NCBI GenBank assembly: GCA_022841915.1
Contig: JALHQN010000006.1
Coordinates: 186,001-250,000, forward strand
Source: Burkholderiales bacterium
Lineage (GTDB): Bacteria; Pseudomonadota; Gammaproteobacteria; Burkholderiales; WYBJ01
DNA length: 64,000 nt
Direction: 5' to 3'
A program made the translations under genes and the position numbers. Shown piece by piece: positions 1 to 8,724 of this stretch. A model generated the notes under the pieces. The model searched no databases. It saw only the letters and a program-made list of their open reading frames with translations, and was not told the origin of the DNA. The first letter of the stretch is position 1. Each line of letters starts with the position of its first letter.

Positions 1-1
1 C

Positions 2-373
2 TATCTGGATGCGGGCGGCGCGGAACTGATCATCAACGGCGAAGTCGGCCTGCTTCAGTTCGACGAGCTCGAACGCTTCGTCGCCCAAGGTGCGCTGCTC
101 AAGGACGGCTCGGTCGACGCGGCGGACCTGATCGTCCTGGCCACCGGTTTCGTTTCGCAAGAGACGGTGATCGCCGAACTGCTTGGCGAGCAAATGGCCA
201 AGTCGGTCGGTCCGGTTTGGGGCATCGGACCGGACGGCGAGATGAACAACATGTGGAAGCGAACCTCGCAGAAGGGCCTCTGGTTCATCGGCGGCAGTTT
301 CGCCAACTGCCGGATCTATTCGCGCTACGTCGCGCTGCAGATCAAGGCGTTGGAGGAAGGCCTGGTTGCATGA
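2..373 (+). CDS. Flavin-containing monooxygenase-like oxidoreductase, 3' end only
   Basis: The window opens inside this gene; the reading frame begins at base 2 and gives 123 C-terminal residues. A LATGF segment is the conserved ATG-type motif that precedes the C-terminal dinucleotide-binding region in FMO/CzcO-type flavoproteins, and the tail GLWFIGGSFANCRIYSRY is typical of this family's C-terminus. These enzymes use NAD(P)H and FAD to oxygenate organic substrates such as ketones or amines. The Bug gene starts 62 bases downstream on the same strand and may be cotranscribed. The N-terminal FAD-binding domain is outside the window, so substrate class cannot be judged. Confidence 0.75.
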   Translation, partial: YLDAGGAELIINGEVGLLQFDELERFVAQGALLKDGSVDAADLIVLATGFVSQETVIAELLGEQMAKSVGPVWGIGPDGEMNNMWKRTSQKGLWFIGGSFANCRIYSRYVALQIKALEEGLVA

Positions 374-435
374 GCCGACGCACCCAGACGCAGATTGATC
401 CGCGATAAGCCTATGGCCTTACCACGAGCTGCCCA

Positions 436-1398
436 ATGCGAACATTGACGCTTTGTTTGGGATTCATCGGTGCAACGTTGCCGGGTGCCGCAATTGCCCA
501 GACGTGGCCGGCGAAGCCTGTTCGTCTCATCGTGCCCTTTCCACCGGGTGGCATCAACGACGTCATCGGTCGCGGCATCGGCCAACGCCTGTCAGAGCAT
601 TGGGGTCAACCAGTCCTCGTCGACAATCGTGGCGGCGCAGGCAGTGTCATCGGCACGGAGCTGGTCGCAAAGAGCCCGCCCGACGGCTACACGCTCCTCC
701 TGATCTCGGCCGCGCACGCGATCAACGTTACGCTACAGCGCAAGCTTCCCTACGACTCGATACGAGACTTCGCGCCGGTTGCCTACATCGGCTGGTCGCC
801 GTTCGTCCTGGTCGTTCACCCATCGCTACCCGCGCGCACCGTGCAGGAGTTGGTTGCGCTGGCGAGAACTCGCCCCGACCAGATCGCATACAGTTCCTCC
901 GGCACCGGCACCTCGGTACATCTGATGGGGGAGATGCTCAGCACCGGCACCGGCATGAAGGTTCTGCACGTCCCTTACAAGGGGATCGCGCCCGCCCTCA
1001 CCGACCTGATCGCCGGCCAAGTACAGTTCTCCTTCGCCAGCCCCTTGACCAGTTCACCGCACGTGAAGTCCGGACGGCTGCGTGCCCTCGCGGTCACGTC
1101 GCCGCAGCGCGCCCGCACCGTTCAGGATTTGCCGACGATCGCCGAATCCGGCGTACCCGGGTACCGCGCGCTCGCGTGGTACGGCCTGCTCGCCCCCGGA
1201 GCCACACCCCCGGCCTTGATCGAGCGACTCGGCGCGGATGTCGCGCGTACGCTGAAACTGGCCGATCTGCATGAGCGCTTGACCTCGCAAGGCGTCGAGA
1301 TCGTGGCGGGCGGGCCTGCGGTGCTTGTCGATCATCTCAAGAGCGAGATCGAGGTTTGGGGCAAGGCCGTCAGACTCGCCAACGTGAAGGCCGAGTAG
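436..1398 (+). CDS. Bug/TctC-family tripartite tricarboxylate transporter substrate-binding protein
   Basis: This 320-residue protein is an exported solute receptor of the Bug (Bordetella uptake gene) family, the periplasmic component of tripartite tricarboxylate transporters; known members bind carboxylates and some amides. The signal peptide is MRTLTLCLGFIGATLPGAAIA with cleavage before QTWP. The family hallmarks follow: PFPPGGINDVIGR with its conserved Asp after strand 1, the NRGGAG/PDGYT loop, and HVPYKG near residue 180. It lies just after the monooxygenase. No TctA or TctB permease gene is nearby, so ligand and partner are unknown. Confidence 0.92.
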   Translation: MRTLTLCLGFIGATLPGAAIAQTWPAKPVRLIVPFPPGGINDVIGRGIGQRLSEHWGQPVLVDNRGGAGSVIGTELVAKSPPDGYTLLLISAAHAINVTLQRKLPYDSIRDFAPVAYIGWSPFVLVVHPSLPARTVQELVALARTRPDQIAYSSSGTGTSVHLMGEMLSTGTGMKVLHVPYKGIAPALTDLIAGQVQFSFASPLTSSPHVKSGRLRALAVTSPQRARTVQDLPTIAESGVPGYRALAWYGLLAPGATPPALIERLGADVARTLKLADLHERLTSQGVEIVAGGPAVLVDHLKSEIEVWGKAVRLANVKAE

Positions 1399-1773
1399 CC
1401 ATCCTGCAGTCGAAGCATAGGCTCACGGTGGTCGATCCGGATCATCGCTTTTGCGGACTGCGCACGTATCGATCCAACAACGTGAGCAAAGCGCGATGGG
1501 TGGCCGCCATCGTTCGGCATGAGCCAAAGCAGCCCAGCTCATGCTATGTCGTATGGGTATCGCTCCCATCCCTGTTGCCCGAGGGGCTCGAGCTGCATGC
1601 GCAATCCACGTCCAGTCGTGCTGTCATGGCGCAGAGCCCCGCGCATTGCTAGACTCGCGGCAAATGCCCCCCTCCAATAGCACCTGCCGGGCGCGGTCGA
1701 TCGCGGCGCAGACCACCTTGAGCCGGCCCGATCAGGTCGCTCCCTGTGTTGTAGCCGGCGACTCCGTAGTCCC
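1399..1773. other. Intergenic region with no recognised gene
   Basis: About 375 bases separate the Bug gene from the MFS gene. Open frames here are short, have no family features and mostly run into the MFS gene on the wrong strand. I see no convincing hairpin or promoter; the region presumably holds the MFS promoter. Confidence 0.5.
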
Positions 1774-2997
1774 GTGTGCGAGACCACAGTGACAGCCTCG
1801 TCCGTGCAGCCGGATGCATTGCGTTTTCCCGTCTGGCCACTCGTCGCCACCCTGGCGACACAATGTCTCGCGACCATGGCAGCCTTTTCGTTTCCCGCCG
1901 CAGCGCCCGAGATCGCGCGGGATCTGCAGGTACCGGGAACGCTGGTGGGTTTCTTCATTTCGATGGTCTACGGCGTTGGCATCGTCTCCGCGCTGCTCTC
2001 GCCAGGGTTCATCCACCGCTTTGGCGCCGTGCGGGTGTGCCAGATCGTTCTCCTGGCCACGCTTGCGATGTTGCTTGCCTGCGCAATGGGCAGCGTGATG
2101 TCGGTTGCGATCGGCGCGGCCCTCCTCGGCCTGGCCTATGGCGCGACCGCGCCCGCCAGCACGCACTTGCTGGTGCCGCGCACTCCGCCCCGGGTGATGA
2201 ATCTCGTGCTCTCCATTCGGCAGATTGGCGTACCGCTCGGCGGCGTGCTTGCCGGATTGGTCATGGTGCCCCTCACCGTGCGCTTCGGTTGGCGCACGGC
2301 CCTTTTGTGCCAGACGGTGCCGGTGCTGGCGTTGCTGCTGCTCATTCAGATTCCACGCAGTCGCTGGGACAGCGACCGCGACCCGAGCCGGAAGGTTTGG
2401 CGCGCGGGATCGCTGGCGCCGGTGCAAATGCTGCGTGAAAGTGTCGCCATTCGGCGGCTCGCTCTGGCGAGTTTCATATATACGGGAATGCAGTTGTGCT
2501 TCATCAGCTTCATGACCGTTCACCTGACCAGCCAAGCCGGCTTCGATCTCATCCGCGCGGGACAGGCGCTCGCCGCCTATCAGATCGCGGGTGTCATCAG
2601 CCGCCCGATCTGGGGATGGCTGGCGGACAACGTGCTGGCCGCCCGGCAGCTGCTTGCCCTCCAAGGGGTCATCATGTGCGCTACGGCCATGGCTGCGGGA
2701 CAGTTCGACGCGCATTGGGCGCCGTTGCTCGTGGTCGCGGTGTGTTCGGCGGCTGGCGCAACCGCCAGCGGCTTTACCGGGATTGCGTATGCGGAATGGG
2801 CGCGGCTGGGCGGCGCGCGCAGAACGGAAGCGACGGGCCTGGGCACCAGTCTGATGTTCGCCGGCGTCATGCTGCTGCCGTCGGCGTTCTCGATCGCTGT
2901 GACGGCGTTCGCGGATTACGGCGTGGCGTACGGGGTCATCGGTGCGCTGTCGGCGATTTCCGGCGTGTTGCTGTGGCGCGGTGAGCGGGCACGGTAA
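1774..2997 (+). CDS. Major facilitator superfamily transporter
   Basis: This is a 407-residue polytopic membrane protein with about twelve hydrophobic segments, beginning near WPLVATLATQCLATMAAFS and ending near AISGVLLW. After TM2 there is a short loop with FIHRFGAVR, the position of the MFS loop 2-3 signature. The distribution of charge fits an inner-membrane secondary transporter. The start is a GTG at 1774 without a clear ribosome-binding site; in-frame GTG codons at 1789 and 1804 are alternatives. The substrate cannot be inferred; the protein resembles the nitrate/cyanate or organic-acid MFS groups only in general form. Confidence 0.85.
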   Translation: MCETTVTASSVQPDALRFPVWPLVATLATQCLATMAAFSFPAAAPEIARDLQVPGTLVGFFISMVYGVGIVSALLSPGFIHRFGAVRVCQIVLLATLAMLLACAMGSVMSVAIGAALLGLAYGATAPASTHLLVPRTPPRVMNLVLSIRQIGVPLGGVLAGLVMVPLTVRFGWRTALLCQTVPVLALLLLIQIPRSRWDSDRDPSRKVWRAGSLAPVQMLRESVAIRRLALASFIYTGMQLCFISFMTVHLTSQAGFDLIRAGQALAAYQIAGVISRPIWGWLADNVLAARQLLALQGVIMCATAMAAGQFDAHWAPLLVVAVCSAAGATASGFTGIAYAEWARLGGARRTEATGLGTSLMFAGVMLLPSAFSIAVTAFADYGVAYGVIGALSAISGVLLWRGERAR

Positions 2998-3125
2998 TGC
3001 GGGGCGCATCTGCGCGGCGAAGGACAAGGAGCAACAGGTATCGCGGCATAAGCACGGCGCGCTTGTTGCGGAGCCACGAGTGAGGGTTGTCTTTCCGTGT
3101 GACCAAGACGACCGCTGCGGCCGGT

Positions 3126-3521
3126 CTACCCCTCGCGATTGCGCATCCAGTCCGCAGTCTTGAACAATTGCGCGAGCAGCCACTCGCGCAGCTTTTCGTC
3201 CGCGACCCGGCTTTGCATCGCCTGCGCCATGCACGCCATCCAGGCATCGCGCTCGGCATTGCCGATCGCAAACGGCAGATGGCGGGCACGCAGCATGGGA
3301 TGGCCGTATTTTTCGACGTAGAGCGGCGGGCCGCCAAGCCAGCCGGACAAGAACATGTAGAGCTTGTCGCGCGAGCTCGCGAGGTCCTGCGGGTGCAGCT
3401 TGCGGATGACGTAATACTCCGGCACCGTATCCATCAGGTCGTAGAACATGTCGACGAGCGAGCGCAGCTGCTGCTCGCCGCCGATCATCTGATAGGGCGT
3501 GAGGTCGGGGCCGGGATTCAA
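3126..3521 (-). CDS. Group II truncated hemoglobin
   Basis: This 131-residue haem protein has the short 2-on-2 globin layout of group II truncated hemoglobins, which bind oxygen or nitric oxide in the cytoplasm. Recognisable positions are Tyr27 in FYDLM (B10), the GGPPLY loop around residues 63-68, the proximal His81 in RARHLPF (F8) and Trp94 (G8). The start is a TTG at 3521 preceded by GGAG about nine bases upstream; an in-frame stop lies two codons further upstream and the next internal ATG would cut into helix A. It is followed closely by nothing on its strand; the neighbouring Bug gene lies 43 bases upstream and may be cotranscribed. Confidence 0.88.
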   Translation of the reverse strand: MNPGPDLTPYQMIGGEQQLRSLVDMFYDLMDTVPEYYVIRKLHPQDLASSRDKLYMFLSGWLGGPPLYVEKYGHPMLRARHLPFAIGNAERDAWMACMAQAMQSRVADEKLREWLLAQLFKTADWMRNREG

Positions 3522-3564
3522 GAGTTACGCTCCATGGAAAAATGTTGTCGCTCGAAAGCGGCGA

Positions 3565-4533
3565 TCAGTTGATGGTGGCGCCAGACGCCTTGACCACCTT
3601 GCCCCAGGTCTCGATCTCCTGGCGCACGAAGCGACCGAAATCCGCGGGCGACTGCCCTCCCGTGCTGGCTCCCAGGGAACTCCACACCGTCTTGATCTTC
3701 GGGTGGATCAAGGCTTTGCCCATCGCTTGATACATGCGATCGACGATCGGTTGGGGCGTGCCTCGAATCGCCCACAAGGCGCACCAGGTCGTCACGTCGA
3801 TGTTGACACCGCTCTCCATCAACGTCGGCGTATCGGGCATCAGCTCGGAGCGTTTCGCGGTGGTGATGGCAAGCGCACGCAGGCGTCCTGAGCGCACGTT
3901 CGGCGCGGCGGTGCCCATGCCGTCGAACGCCATCGCCACTTCGCCGGAGAGCAATGCGGGCGTCAACGGGCCGGCGCCCTTGTACGGCACATGGACCAGC
4001 TTGGTCCCGGTAATCAGATTGAACAACTCGCCGTTCATGTGATGCGTAGTGCCCGTGCCGGCCGAACCGTAATTGATGTTACCGGGCAAGCGCTTGTCCA
4101 GCGCAACCAGCTCCTTGATGGTCCTTGCCGGCAGCGACGGATGCACGACGACGACGCTCGGTACCGACGCTACGAGCGTGACGGGCAGGAAGTCGCGCTC
4201 CAGCCCATAGTTGAGCTTCTTGTAGATTGTTTCCGCGATGGTGTGGTGCACGGCGCCCATGAACCAGGCGTAGCCATCGGGCGTGGCTCGCGCTGCGGCT
4301 GCAGCCCCCACCGTGCCGCCGGCACCCCCGATATTTTCGATAACGACCTGCTGACCGAGTTCGGCCGGGAGGATGGCGGCGAGTGGACGAGCGAAGGCAT
4401 CGGTACCGCCCCCGGCCGGGAACGGGTTGATGATGCGAACGGCCCGAGTTGGCCAGTCTTGCGCCAACGCGTGGCCCGCAACCATGAGGCCGGCAATACT
4501 GGCGACGGCAAGCAGCGTGCGTTTGGGTTTCAT
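3565..4533 (-). CDS. Bug/TctC-family substrate-binding protein
   Basis: The 322-residue product begins with the signal peptide MKPKRTLLAVASIAGLMVAG followed by HALA, cleaved before QDWP. The mature domain carries [13 protein letters not shown], the GGAGGTVG segment, ARATPDGYAW and LVHVPYKGAGP in the family order. The start at 4533 is fixed by GGAGGAG seven bases upstream. It is transcribed leftward, with the truncated globin next downstream. That pairing suggests local cotranscription but gives no ligand. Confidence 0.92.
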   Translation of the reverse strand: MKPKRTLLAVASIAGLMVAGHALAQDWPTRAVRIINPFPAGGGTDAFARPLAAILPAELGQQVVIENIGGAGGTVGAAAAARATPDGYAWFMGAVHHTIAETIYKKLNYGLERDFLPVTLVASVPSVVVVHPSLPARTIKELVALDKRLPGNINYGSAGTGTTHHMNGELFNLITGTKLVHVPYKGAGPLTPALLSGEVAMAFDGMGTAAPNVRSGRLRALAITTAKRSELMPDTPTLMESGVNIDVTTWCALWAIRGTPQPIVDRMYQAMGKALIHPKIKTVWSSLGASTGGQSPADFGRFVRQEIETWGKVVKASGATIN

Positions 4534-4635
4534 GGGCTCCTCCGGTTTATCGTTATTGGATGACGATATTCTAGGAACCTCCCTGCCTCGTGTACACCGG
4601 CATGGGCTGTTCCGGATCCGTGGGTGCCCGTGCCC

Positions 4636-5049
4636 TCAGTGGATCTCGCCGTCGACGTAGTACCAACGGTTGCCTTCTCGTACGAAACGACTCGTCTCGT
4701 GCAGCCGATGGGCTCGTCCATCCACTTTGCTGCGTGCGATGAACTCGACCTTGGCCTCGTCCTCGCTGCTCGCAACGTGGCGCTTGACTGCCAAGCCCAG
4801 CCAACGCAGCCGCGCGTCGAAAGAAGGCAAATCCTTCGGTCGCGTGCTGGCATGCCATGTGTCCAGGAGGTACGCCCCGAGGCCGCGGACATAGGCACAG
4901 TAGCGGCTGCACATAAGCGCCTCCGCAGTCGGTGCTTGGAGATGTCGTGGCCCCGAGTGATACCTTCCACAGCAGGCTTCGTACGCTGACCCGCTGCCGC
5001 AATCGCATGTGGGATCGAGATCGCATGTGCGCTTCATGCCGAGTGCCAT
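4636..5049 (-). CDS. YchJ-family SEC-C-type zinc-binding protein
   Basis: This 137-residue protein matches the YchJ/UPF0225 family. Its N-terminus has the cysteine cluster CDCGSGSAYEACCGRYH (residues 14-30), the SEC-C-like zinc-binding motif. The rest is the NTF2-like YchJ domain, with AEALMCSRYCAYVRG near residues 40-55 and a C-terminal RFVREGNRWYYVDGE. The start at 5049 is preceded by AAGGA about 14 bases away; ATG at 5037 is an alternative with a more usual N-terminus. The function is unknown in the family. The neighbouring cold-shock gene is divergent. Confidence 0.85.
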   Translation of the reverse strand: MALGMKRTCDLDPTCDCGSGSAYEACCGRYHSGPRHLQAPTAEALMCSRYCAYVRGLGAYLLDTWHASTRPKDLPSFDARLRWLGLAVKRHVASSEDEAKVEFIARSKVDGRAHRLHETSRFVREGNRWYYVDGEIH

Positions 5050-5482
5050 AGCGGAAAATGAGTTCCTTGCGTCTTTGCGCCCTTGACTTGCGGCACCGGT
5101 GCGTACGCGCACGAACGTGCGGATCAACGGGCAGCCGCCTCGAGCGACATGCTGACTCTCGCTTGGGCGGCAATCGCCGAGTGTAGTGCCGCCGCGGTTT
5201 GGACGCATCGGGATTTCTTCGGGCAGATTTCGACCGGAAGTAGCCATTCTGTTCGTCCATGATCGACCGGAAATCGGATGCCACCCCCGACTTCGGGCTG
5301 CCGATTGCGGACAGTGTTTGCACTTGAAGCGGAAACAGCGCAACATCCACGGGCAATCCAGGTCTTCGGCTTGTCCCTGTGCCTGCGTCGGGTTCCCGGG
5401 CGCACTTGCAAAGCCATGCCTTACCCGGATTGCTCGCTACCACACCCGAACTGCGTGCGGCACTTCAATAAAGATCACAATC
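5050..5482. other. Divergent intergenic region between the YchJ-like and cold-shock genes
   Basis: These 433 bases should contain the promoters of both flanking genes and the cold-shock 5' leader. I see no further gene with family features. Cold-shock mRNAs often have long structured leaders, but I cannot demonstrate one by eye. Confidence 0.45.
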
Positions 5483-5686
5483 ATGACAATTGGCACCGTT
5501 AAGTTCTTCAATGCCACCAAAGGCTTTGGCTTCATCCAACCGGAAAATGGAGAGAAGGACGTATTCGTGCACATCAGTGCGGTCGAGCAAGCCGGTATGG
5601 GCACGCTCGCCGAAGGTCAGCGCGTCAGCTTCGATGTCGTGACCGAGCGCGGCAAGCTCGCTGCGAGCAATCTGAAGTCGGCCTGA
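5483..5686 (+). CDS. Cold-shock domain protein (CspA family)
   Basis: The product is a 67-residue single cold-shock domain that binds single-stranded nucleic acid and acts as an RNA chaperone in the cytoplasm. RNP1 is KGFGFI (residues 13-18) and RNP2 is VFVHIS (residues 27-32). The family-typical GTVKFFN opening fixes the start at ATG 5483, although the ribosome-binding site is weak. The gene stands alone and is followed within ten bases by a palindrome that could end transcription. Confidence 0.95.
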   Translation: MTIGTVKFFNATKGFGFIQPENGEKDVFVHISAVEQAGMGTLAEGQRVSFDVVTERGKLAASNLKSA

Positions 5687-5694
5687 GGACACAC

Positions 5695-5721
5695 ACGGCC
5701 TGGTTGTCACCGCTAGGCCGT
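5695..5721 (+). terminator. Candidate hairpin after the cold-shock gene
   Basis: A perfect 7-bp inverted repeat, ACGGCCT and AGGCCGT, is separated by 13 bases and begins nine bases after the cold-shock stop codon. There is no following T-run, so it would be a weak or factor-assisted terminator, or an mRNA-stabilising hairpin. Confidence 0.4.
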
Positions 5722-6312
5722 TGCCGTCTGCGCGAAGCTGGCCTGTAAGTCTTCGCGCAGCCTTGCGCGGGTGCGCCCTTGTGCAGAGCGCAAAGCCGCC
5801 AGCGACCTTGACCCGGCTCGATATGCCTCCCCGAACGGGCACGGGAAACGCCACGCATATCACTCGCCTGCCCGCTTCCTTCCTCAGTATGGTGCATCGG
5901 ACAAGAGTTCGATGCCCGCCTCGAGCGCATTACCCGACGACGGCATCCGTCTGAGAAGCACTCCGCTATCGCCGAGCCTTCCGAGTAAGCATGCGTTCGA
6001 ATCGCGACGTTCCGCCCGGCGCACGATGGCGTCTTCTGGGTGGGTCCGAAGGAGGGTCTGACGAAACCCTCCCCGATCCCGTCGAGCAGGTCGTGGCGCG
6101 ACCGCCATTCCCTCGTACGAACAAACGCACGAAGCCGAACTGCCATGGCTTAAGCTGCGCCCTGATTCGCAGGCGGTGCAGAACGCTTCTGACACCTTTC
6201 GTTCCACCACCGCCGGGTCGAGTGGCGGCGCGAGATGGTACGATCTCGACTCGCAACCGGTTCTTCGGGATGACACCTCCGTAATGTGCCTGCGGGGGTA
6301 CGGGAGTCGAGA
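5722..6312. other. Long intergenic region with hairpins
   Basis: About 590 bases lie between the cold-shock and DUF4157 genes. No open frame here has family features. It contains a perfect 7-bp palindrome with an 8-base loop at 6051-6072 (GGAGGGT and ACCCTCC) and a CGAGAT/ATCTCG stem near 6233-6250. These might be regulatory or terminator structures for flanking genes. Otherwise I see nothing recognisable. Confidence 0.45.
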
Positions 6313-7506
6313 ATGCAAAGCCGCGCGCCTGGCAATCGAATATCCTACGCCGCACGCATCGCGCGCCCCGCTCACGTATCCGAACGGACGCGATCAGGTC
6401 TGCGTTCCTCCGCTTCACGATCCACCGCATGCGCCTGTGGTGGCAGCTGTCCGAAGTGCATGGGCCGTGCACGCATCGACAGCGGCGCGCCTTCGGATGC
6501 AAGCGAGCGAGCGGCCGACCACATGGCCAATCGGGCGTTGGCGATGCCCTGGCGCGAGAATCCTGTCCCTGCGACGCAGGACGGCATGACCGGCAGCGGA
6601 CGCGCGATCCATGAATCCCTGCGCGGCCCGCTGGAACGCCGCTTCGCCGCGCGGTTCGACGATGTTCGGGTGCACACGGACGCACGCGCCCAAGAATCCG
6701 CTGCGGCGCTCCGCGCGCGGGCTTTCACACTCGGGCGCGATATCGTTTTCGCGCGCGATCAGTACCGGCCCGAGAGCGACGCCGGACGCAGGCTCCTTGC
6801 GCACGAACTGGCGCACGTCGTGCAGCAACGAGCGGGTGCCGTACGCATTCAAAGACAGGCCGCCGGAAGCGCGGAAACGACGGCGCCTCCGGCTGCCACG
6901 CCCGCGACAGGAGTTTCGACCTACCACTTCGTCGGTTGCGACGATGGCCAGAGCGAAATCCTCGATCGCACGGTGCGGCAGTCGTTCCTGATGGTCCGAC
7001 ATGCGCAGACCGCGCTGCTCGACTACTCGCTCGCAGGCATCTTCGGCGACGGGCCTGAATTCGAGCGCACGCCTCGCTACGAGCAGCTGACACGAGTGCT
7101 TCAGCGCGAGTTCGGCGCCACGACGCCAGCACACGTTCGCGAGATTCGCTTTCGTTTCCAGTTGCTCGAATACAAGATGCGGCAAGGGCTGACGCTCGAA
7201 TGCCATGACGATCCCGCGCGAAATCAAGTCGCCGAAGCACAGATGCCCGGCCGCCGGATCTGGTTCGGGCCGAAGTTCTTCGACGAATATACCGACGCCC
7301 TGCACAGTAGGCCACGCGTGTTCATCCACGAGTTGGCGCATAACGTCGGCGTCGACCACGACATGCCGGGGATGGAAATTCGGGCGGACGGCACGGTCAT
7401 CGAAGGCGCGGAGTTCGCTCAGCATGCCGATGCCTATGCCGTACTGGCCTGGCGTCTGTACAGCGGAGAATTGTCGCAGCCGCTACCCAGGGATTCCGAC
7501 ATTTGA
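6313..7506 (+). CDS. DUF4157-domain protein with a second zinc-protease-like HExxH motif
   Basis: This 397-residue protein has three parts. Residues 40-50 hold a CACGGSCPKC cysteine cluster seen near the N-terminus of many DUF4157 proteins. Residues 100-172 are a DUF4157 domain: FDDVRVHTDARA, FTLGRDIVF and LLAHELAHVVQQ with HExxH at 164-168. A linker rich in Ala, Pro and Thr follows. The C-terminal domain carries HELAHNVGVDH (339-349), which has the metzincin-like HExxHxxGxxH spacing, and then ADAYAV, reminiscent of lysine-specific M35-type peptidases. DUF4157 occurs in extracellular contractile injection system cargo in some bacteria, but no such machinery is visible here. GGGAG before ATG 6313 supports the start. 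There is no obvious signal peptide. Confidence 0.8.
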   Translation: MQSRAPGNRISYAARIARPAHVSERTRSGLRSSASRSTACACGGSCPKCMGRARIDSGAPSDASERAADHMANRALAMPWRENPVPATQDGMTGSGRAIHESLRGPLERRFAARFDDVRVHTDARAQESAAALRARAFTLGRDIVFARDQYRPESDAGRRLLAHELAHVVQQRAGAVRIQRQAAGSAETTAPPAATPATGVSTYHFVGCDDGQSEILDRTVRQSFLMVRHAQTALLDYSLAGIFGDGPEFERTPRYEQLTRVLQREFGATTPAHVREIRFRFQLLEYKMRQGLTLECHDDPARNQVAEAQMPGRRIWFGPKFFDEYTDALHSRPRVFIHELAHNVGVDHDMPGMEIRADGTVIEGAEFAQHADAYAVLAWRLYSGELSQPLPRDSDI

Positions 7507-7752
7507 TCGTTGGCTCTGCCCAAGTCGATTGAACGCATCACGTCGAGCCGGGCCGCGTCCCCAGTACGTTCTTCACGTGCTTTCGGCGGCAGGCTCGGCC
7601 TCCATGACGATGCGCTGCAGACCGTGAAGACCTATGGGCACGCACCGGATATGGCATCGTGTTACCGTGCCCTGACGGCAACGCACGCCGTGTTTCCAGC
7701 ATGAGTCGCCTGTGCGACAATGACCCATCAACTCGTCGACGGGAGATCGTCC

Positions 7753-8724
7753 ATGCAACGCAAGATGACGCTTGTGGCGATCGTGGCAGCCGGACTGTGG
7801 TGCACAGCGGCCTTCGCCGCCGATGCTTACCCTGTCAAACCGGTACGCATCGTCGTGCCGTTCGCAGCCGGCGGTTCGACGGACATCCTCGCACGCAACA
7901 TCGCCCAGCGGCTCAATGAAGCATTGCGATCGCCGGTCATCGTCGAGAACCGGCCCGGCGCAGGTGCGCTGATCGGTGCCGAGTACGTCTCCAAGGCCGC
8001 CCCGGACGGCTATACCCTGCTCATGGGCACGAACACCACGCATGCGGTGGCGCCTCATCTCTATACCAAGATGCCCTACCACGCCTTGAAGGATTTCGCG
8101 CCGGTCGCCGAGGTCGCCTACAACCCGCAATTTCTCGATGTCCACCCGTCGATACCCGTGCGCAGCGTCAAGGAGTTGATCGTCCTCGCTCAGAATCGTC
8201 CCGGGCAGCTCAATTTCGGCTCGGCAGGACAAGGCAGCGCCTCGCACATGGCGATGGAATTGTTCAAGTCGATGGCCAGGATCGACATCACGCACGTCCC
8301 CTACAAGGGATCGGGCCCGGCGCTCGTCGATGTCCTGGGCGGGCATCTGTCCATGATGTTCGACGTCGTGCTGACGACCCTGCCGCACATGAGGGCAGGC
8401 AGGTTGCGGGTGCTCGGCGTCAGCAGCCTGAAGCGAGTCGACGTCGCGCCGGATGTGCCGACCATCGCAGAGAGCGGCTTGCCGGGCTTCGAGGCGCTCG
8501 TCTGGTTCGGACTGTTCGCGCCCACGGGCACGCCCGCAGAGATCGTCGGCAGGCTCAGCGCAGAAGTCGGAAAGATCGTCCATCAACCCGGTCTGCGCGA
8601 GACCTTCGCCCTGCAGGGATTGACGCCGGTCGGCAGCAATTCGCCCCAGTTCGCCGCCAAGGTGAGCAAGGACCATGCGGTCTGGGGCAAAGTGATTCGC
8701 GAGGCCGGCATCAAACTCGATTGA
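7753..8724 (+). CDS. Bug/TctC-family substrate-binding protein upstream of hyuAB
   Basis: The 323-residue product starts MQRKMTLVAIVAAGLW and is cleaved after CTAAFA. The mature part has PFAAGGSTDILAR, ENRPGAGALIG, KAAPDGYTLL and ITHVPYKGSGP. GGGAGA upstream favours ATG 7753 over an in-frame codon at 7720. Its stop overlaps the TTG proposed to start hyuA, so the two are translationally linked. Its ligand may be the hydantoinase substrate, for example a cyclic amide or ureide; this is inference from position. Confidence 0.92.
   Translation: MQRKMTLVAIVAAGLWCTAAFAADAYPVKPVRIVVPFAAGGSTDILARNIAQRLNEALRSPVIVENRPGAGALIGAEYVSKAAPDGYTLLMGTNTTHAVAPHLYTKMPYHALKDFAPVAEVAYNPQFLDVHPSIPVRSVKELIVLAQNRPGQLNFGSAGQGSASHMAMELFKSMARIDITHVPYKGSGPALVDVLGGHLSMMFDVVLTTLPHMRAGRLRVLGVSSLKRVDVAPDVPTIAESGLPGFEALVWFGLFAPTGTPAEIVGRLSAEVGKIVHQPGLRETFALQGLTPVGSNSPQFAAKVSKDHAVWGKVIREAGIKLD

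Noticed and set aside
1732-3234. A 500-codon leftward frame opposite the MFS gene
   Set aside because: It is rich in Arg, His and Gln with no hydrophobic core or family motif, as expected for the antisense of GC-rich coding sequence.
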